From positions 20,092,581-20,156,580 of the forward strand of contig NC_045147.1 of assembly GCF_008831285.2 (NCBI RefSeq): a stretch of DNA of 64,000 bases, read 5' to 3'. Every line of letters starts with the position of its first letter. Position 1 is the first letter of the stretch. Positions 59,455 through 64,000 of the stretch are shown here, one piece after another. The notes below the pieces were generated by a model. That model searched no databases, was not told where the DNA came from, and worked only from the letters and a program-made list of their open reading frames with translations. The position numbers were made by a program, and so were the translations under genes. The stretch comes from Nymphaea colorata. Taxonomy: Eukaryota; Streptophyta; Magnoliopsida; Nymphaeales; Nymphaeaceae.

Positions 59455-62427
59455 ATGATGGGCTCTGAGAACCATGAGATAGAAGAGGACCATCCGTTGA
59501 GTTCCAAGGAAGAAATGGAAAACCTCGTGCTAGATGATCCCCTTCAGACCGTTTCCTTGCATTCGTATAGCGACTACAAAAGCGTTATGTCATCGGTGAG
59601 CGATTCCCACCATCCGCTATCACCTCCCTCTGATCCTCTTCTCTCTCCCTACAAGGACTCCTCTCCGAAGGGAGAGAAGGGTTTGGTGGATACATCGTTT
59701 CTAGAGCCCCCATCTTACGCAGAGGCCGTCTTCAGCCCATTTGGGCAGGAGCGGGACGTTTCCGAGAATGGGCACGATGGTGCACCGGGGAATTCTTCGG
59801 GAAGGTTCGACCCTTCTTCACCTTCTTCAGCCGAGTCGGGTTCTTCAGCCGCCGAGTATCTACGGATCGCGGTCACGGATCCTCAGAAAGAGCAGGAGAT
59901 GACGAACTCGCTTGTTCCCGGAGGGAGCACGTACGTTACTTATCTGATCACGACGAAGACAAACATGCCGGCATATGGTGGTTCGAATTTCGTCGTCAGG
60001 CGCCGATTTCGTGATGTTGTCACTCTATCTGATCGCCTTGCAGAGTCATACCGTGGGTTCTTTATCCCCACACGGCCGGATAAGAATGTGGTTGAAAGCC
60101 AGGTTATGCAGCAGCAAGAATTCGTGGAGCAGAGGAGACTGTCACTAGAGAAGTATCTCCGTAAATTGGCAGCGCATCCGGTGATCAAAAGGAGTGAAGA
60201 GTTGAGATTGTTTCTTCAGGTTCACGGGAAGCTGCCATTATCCTCAACCACAGATGTAGCGTCTAGAATGCTTGACGGGGCGGTGAAGCTTCCACGCCAA
60301 TTATTTGGTGAATCTGCGAGAACGATCTCTCCGCAAGACGTTGCTCAGCCTGCTAAAGGGGGAAGGGATCTGCTTAGGATCTTTAAGGAGTTGAAGCAAT
60401 CTGTAGCTAATGACTGGGGTGGTTCAAAGCCCCAAGTGGTTGAAGAGGACAATGAGTTTTTGGAAAAGAAGGAAAAAGTGTTGGATCTTGAGCAACAACT
60501 CAGCAATGCATCGCAACAGGTGATGCAAGTTCCTCCCGTAGTGATACTGATGCACACGAACCTTTTTTGCTTTTGCTATTTTTGCATCTGTTCTTCTGAC
60601 TTGAATATTGCTGCACTTGGTGTTCCTGTCCAAATTCTTGTAGGTGGGTTGTGTTGGTTCCTCATTTAGGGTATGAATGCTGTTAGTGGATAGCCTATGC
60701 ACAAACCTTTATTTGGATATTATACAACTGAAAGTTGGTGGCACATGTCAATAGCCATCTTCCAATTGTCTTAATGATGCATAGTTTCCCCAATGTAATT
60801 TTTTCATTATTACTTCAATGTTGCACATCAATCTGTTAATGAACGGCCACACTTTGAGTCAGAACTAAATGTTGATTCTGCGGAACATTGTTAGCAAGGC
60901 ATATCAGAACATGAACCTGAAGAATTTAAGTTGAAAATTTATTGTCATACCAGAGCTTATCATAAGGTGTGCAAAATTGCGTTTGGATATGAATGTAAAA
61001 GGAAATTTGTGCATATACCTGGCAAAAGCAGTAACCATGGAAAATCTAATTAAGTGCAACAAGAATTCATTGACAATGTCGTATTGTAGGAAGCAACAGA
61101 GAATCAAATTTGCATTGTTGCCCTGCAACTAAAAAGTATAAGTCGGCAAACTAATGAAACTTGAACTTAGTACTGTGGCTGGTGATTGGGGATGAAAATG
61201 AGTCAGGTTGACATCAACTAAATACATAAATGGATTAGGTATCAACGAAAAGGCAAAACCATTATATTAAGCCCGACCAATTTAAAACCAGGGTCAATGT
61301 AAGTAGAATGAACCATAGGCCCACATATATGCAATGGCTTTAATTGAATATATTCTACTATCTCTTCCTGGCTTGATTTTGCAAATGCATAATCCCTGAG
61401 TATGGATATGTGGTTATTTATTTATAAAATTTCACTGCCTGTTTTAGGAACTTCGTGTGATTGACCTCGTCAATCTCATGTGGTCATGGTTGGTCTTTTG
61501 CCAAACTACTTTCTACAAGTCCTATCATTAGAATCTCTTGTTGTTTGAGTTTATCTTGTTTGGTTTAAGAAGCATGACATTTATGAATTGATTACCTATT
61601 TGGTGGCCTTTTTTTCTTTATTATTTCTCTGGCAACAGGTTGAAAAAGAAAATGGTAATGAGCATGTAAGTCTGTATTGTAACAACGTGACCTTGTTATG
61701 TGCTTGGCATACTGTGATAAATTTTCTTATGACCTATTTTTGTTTTGTTTTGAGATGAGACAAGGTTAAGGCACTATAAGTGTGTTAACAAATACCTCTT
61801 TCTGATACCGAGTTTTATCCTTTCTTTCTGACAGGCTGAAGGACTTGTGAAAGCTCAACAAGATATTGGAGAAACAATGGGAGAATTAGGATTAGCGTTC
61901 ATTAAACTAGCAAAGTTTGAGACAGATGTTGCTACTTTTAATTCACAGAGAGTAAGAGCAGCTGATACGAGGCAAGTTGCCACAGCAGCTGTTAAAGCGA
62001 GCAGGTTCTATCGGGAGTCAAATGCACAAGCAGTCAAACATTTGGTATCAGAGCTTTTCCTCACGGAGACTGATTTGGTCTTTTTGCAATTGGTTTATTA
62101 TGAGACCTTTTCTTATAAGAGGATTTTTTTTTCTTACTTTCTCTTCATACTGTTTTGCATTGCCAGGACAAACTTCATGAGTATCTTGGTCTAATGCAAG
62201 CCATCCGTAGTGCATTCTCAGATCGATCCAGTGCCTTATTGACCGTGCAAACACTTTCATCTGAATTATCTTCCATGAGTTCAAGAGCTGAAAAGCTTGA
62301 AGCTGCTTCCTCAAAAATATTTGGTGGAGACAAAACTAGGAATCGCAAATTGGAAGAGCTGAGGGAAGCAATAAAAGTTACTGAAGATGCTAAAAACTCT
62401 GCAGAGAAAGAATATGAAAGGATTAAG
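59455..62427 (+). CDS. SNX2B: Sorting nexin 2 (PX-BAR), 3' end beyond the window
   Basis: Exons 59455-60519 (355 aa), 61835-62044 (70 aa) and 62167-62427 (87 aa) join in phase 0. At least one more exon, for the end of the BAR domain, lies past 64000. SNX2 proteins bind phosphatidylinositol 3-phosphate and act with SNX1 as the membrane-bending part of retromer at endosomes. The N-terminus starts MMGSENHE and has EEMENLVLDD. The PX domain spans about 135-256, with the lipid-binding RRRFRD at 182-187 and EQRRLSLEKYL at 225-235. The BAR region begins at about 300 and includes AQQDIGETMGELGLAFIKLA, ATAAVKASRFYRESN, DRSSALLTVQTLSSEL and RAEKLEAASSKIFGGDKTR. The ATG at 59455 is chosen because MMG is conserved in plant SNX2; upstream in-frame codons lack an ATG. 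A candidate 27-nt microexon lies in intron 1. Confidence 0.93.
60520..61834 (+). other. Intron 1 of SNX2
   Basis: A 1.3-kb intron between QQ and AEGLVKAQQD. The frame stays open for 49 codons after the donor, so retention would give a truncated PX protein. A possible microexon lies at 61639-61665. Confidence 0.75.
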
Positions 62428-64000
62428 GTAAAATATCAATGCTTTGTGCTCACAAAAACCATGACTTGATTAATGATACATACATGTTTTATAGGTTAAT
62501 AAAATTGTATTGATAAAATATGAGGAACTTATAGTGTTCAAATGTGATTGGATGTTGACTTACTCATAGCATTTCCCAGAAAATGCATTGTAGCATTTAT
62601 CAGACATCTCCTCTGTAAGGGGTTCGGTGCTTTTGACCTGCTGACATGCACCTGGCCCTTGAACGGTAAACACATTTGAGAACTGTAGTATGAGAGGTTG
62701 ATTATAATGCATAAATACTTCATAGATTGATATTCATGTGTCATAAGGGTGTAAAGGCATTGAGTTCAGATCTCTACTATACTGAGTCTGATGCACAACG
62801 GGTTGCCATGTACTTAGCACATCCATATCCAATCTATTTGTAATCCTATTGTATGAGGTCTCCTTACCTCCTCTGCTGTTGCTTGCACAAGGCAGAGAAA
62901 TTACTATTAGAGGCTTTAGGTAATGCTTCTCATTGTTGTGTTGCTTGTTGTGGAGAATTGAGAGCCCTACCCAACCAAAAGGCGTAGTGTACCCGACCTG
63001 CTATTGAAGGGTGCAGTTTCTTTTGGTTTGGGTGTAAAATATATTTCATAGTAATTTATGTAAATTTTTGTTGTAGGTTGGATAATATCTTGTCTGTGTC
63101 CATTTCAAGAGCATTACTTAGGGAATAAGTTAGGTTTAGCTGGGAAATGGTTACTGACATGTAACATTGATTCTGTTTCCCTGTTAAAATATTTTTATTT
63201 ACTTCCAGGCTTCCAGCTATTGTTTCTAGGTAGACGATTCATATTTCAATGAACGAACTGTTTGTGGTGACTAAGCTAAGGTTCTTGACTTGTGTGATTT
63301 GTTTCCTTCTTCCTAGAGTGTTATGGTTAAAGAATTTTGATATTTTTCAAGGTTAATTTTTTTTTTTCAACCGTGGGGATATAGATATATTTTGTAACCT
63401 GTTTCCATCAACTTTTGCCTTGGAGATTGCGCTCCTGTGCATTCAAAGTTATTCCCCTATTTTATATAACATCTCAAAAATTTAGTCTTGTGTTGAAGAT
63501 TGTGAGAAATCTTCAAGAGTTTATAAAGGGGGGTTAGTTGAGTAACTTGTTGCATGGTACCTACCTTTTTTAAGGTTTGCTAGGGTGTGAGTTGGAATTC
63601 GCCAAGTTGGGAGCCTAAGCCCACCAGTGTGAGTAAGCCGAGTTGTTATAGTTGTTCAACCGTTAACACTTGGACTTAGGGTCCCACGCTCGCGGATACA
63701 TGTTCCTTAAAGGAGGAGGGGGAGGGGGTGGATTATAACACCCTAAAAATTTAGTATCATATTAAAATCTATGGGAAATATTCAAAGGTTTTTAATGGGG
63801 TTAGCTAAGTAACTTCTTGTCCTGGTTCTTAGCCTTTTTGGGGCTGGAATTAAAGTTGCTATGGGGTGGGCTAGGATCCACCAACTTGGGAGCCCGAGCC
63901 CTGTTTCAGGGTGGGCCAGGTTATTTCATTTAAAGTTTTGGAGTAATCCAATTCTGTGTGATTGGTGATGCTGCAACATCTTTCGAAATTGACTCTTATC
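62428..64000 (+). other. Intron 3 of SNX2, running to the window edge
   Basis: The donor GTAAAATATC follows ERIK. I did not find the next BAR exon up to base 64000. The right part carries two diverged direct repeats from 63465 and 63734. Confidence 0.6.
63465..63970. repeat. Two diverged direct repeats starting TATAACAYC
   Basis: Both copies read TATAACATCTCAAAAATTTAG / TATAACACCCTAAAAATTTAG, then GGGGTTAGYTRAGTAACTTSTTG and CAASTTGGGAGCC. Starts are 269 bp apart. The first copy ends in a GGGTCCCACGCTCGCGGA and G-rich segment just before the second begins. The style resembles tandem ends of a non-autonomous retroelement or LTR, but no coding part is present. Confidence 0.6.

Noticed and set aside
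1-64000. A biosynthetic or defence gene cluster, or a shared N-glycan module formed by ENGase and the ALG1-like gene
   Set aside because: The two N-glycan genes are 45 kb apart with unrelated genes between them, and the other genes are unrelated housekeeping functions.
1-64000. tRNA genes
   Set aside because: I looked for GGTTCRAATCC-type B boxes on both strands and found only isolated partial matches without a cloverleaf. A tRNA scan would settle this.

Overview
This window looks like nuclear DNA from a land plant, most likely a flowering plant. The genes are split by many GT-AG introns, intergenic DNA is AT-rich with GA/TC and AT microsatellites and TE-like debris, and every recognisable protein belongs to a plant gene family. 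I cannot name the species. There are no operons, rRNA, recognisable tRNA or CRISPR. Eight protein genes could be assembled exon by exon with consistent reading phase (one has an apparent frameshift), and one further gene fragment was found.

Layout. Five minus-strand genes fill the first 30 kb: the 5' part of a GH85 endo-beta-N-acetylglucosaminidase (ENGase, 528-3064, running off the left edge); MYG1, a DHH-type exonuclease family protein (6394-11301, 7 exons, 361 aa); a mitoferrin-type mitochondrial carrier (13766-17106, 2 exons, 311 aa); an intronless EXO70 exocyst subunit (18713-20647, 644 aa, closest by eye to the EXO70C clade); and a TAF15b-like RGG/zinc-finger/RRM protein (24196-29935, 6 exons) with an apparent 1-bp frameshift at the end of exon 3. 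The strand then switches. Across a 1.67-kb divergent intergenic region lies a multiple inositol polyphosphate phosphatase (MINPP, 31603-44349, 11 exons, 522 aa) with one GC-AG intron. A lone minus-strand GDSL-lipase exon (about 46859-47182) sits between inverted TE-like arms. It is followed by a TURAN/ALG1-like GT33 glycosyltransferase (48279-55477, 16 coding exons, 485 aa) and a sorting nexin 2 gene (from 59455, last exon beyond the right edge).

How the genes relate. They are ordinary, unlinked housekeeping functions: free N-glycan processing (ENGase) and lipid-linked oligosaccharide assembly (ALG1-like), mitochondrial iron import, RNA exonuclease, exocytosis, transcription/RNA binding, inositol phosphate breakdown and endosomal sorting. 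I see no evidence of a gene cluster or a new defence or mobile system.

The points most worth checking are the TAF15b frameshift in a five-base homopolymer, the captured-looking GDSL exon, a candidate 27-nt in-frame microexon in SNX2, the GC-AG intron and the ER-retention-like C-terminus of MINPP, and several recent tandem duplications inside introns.
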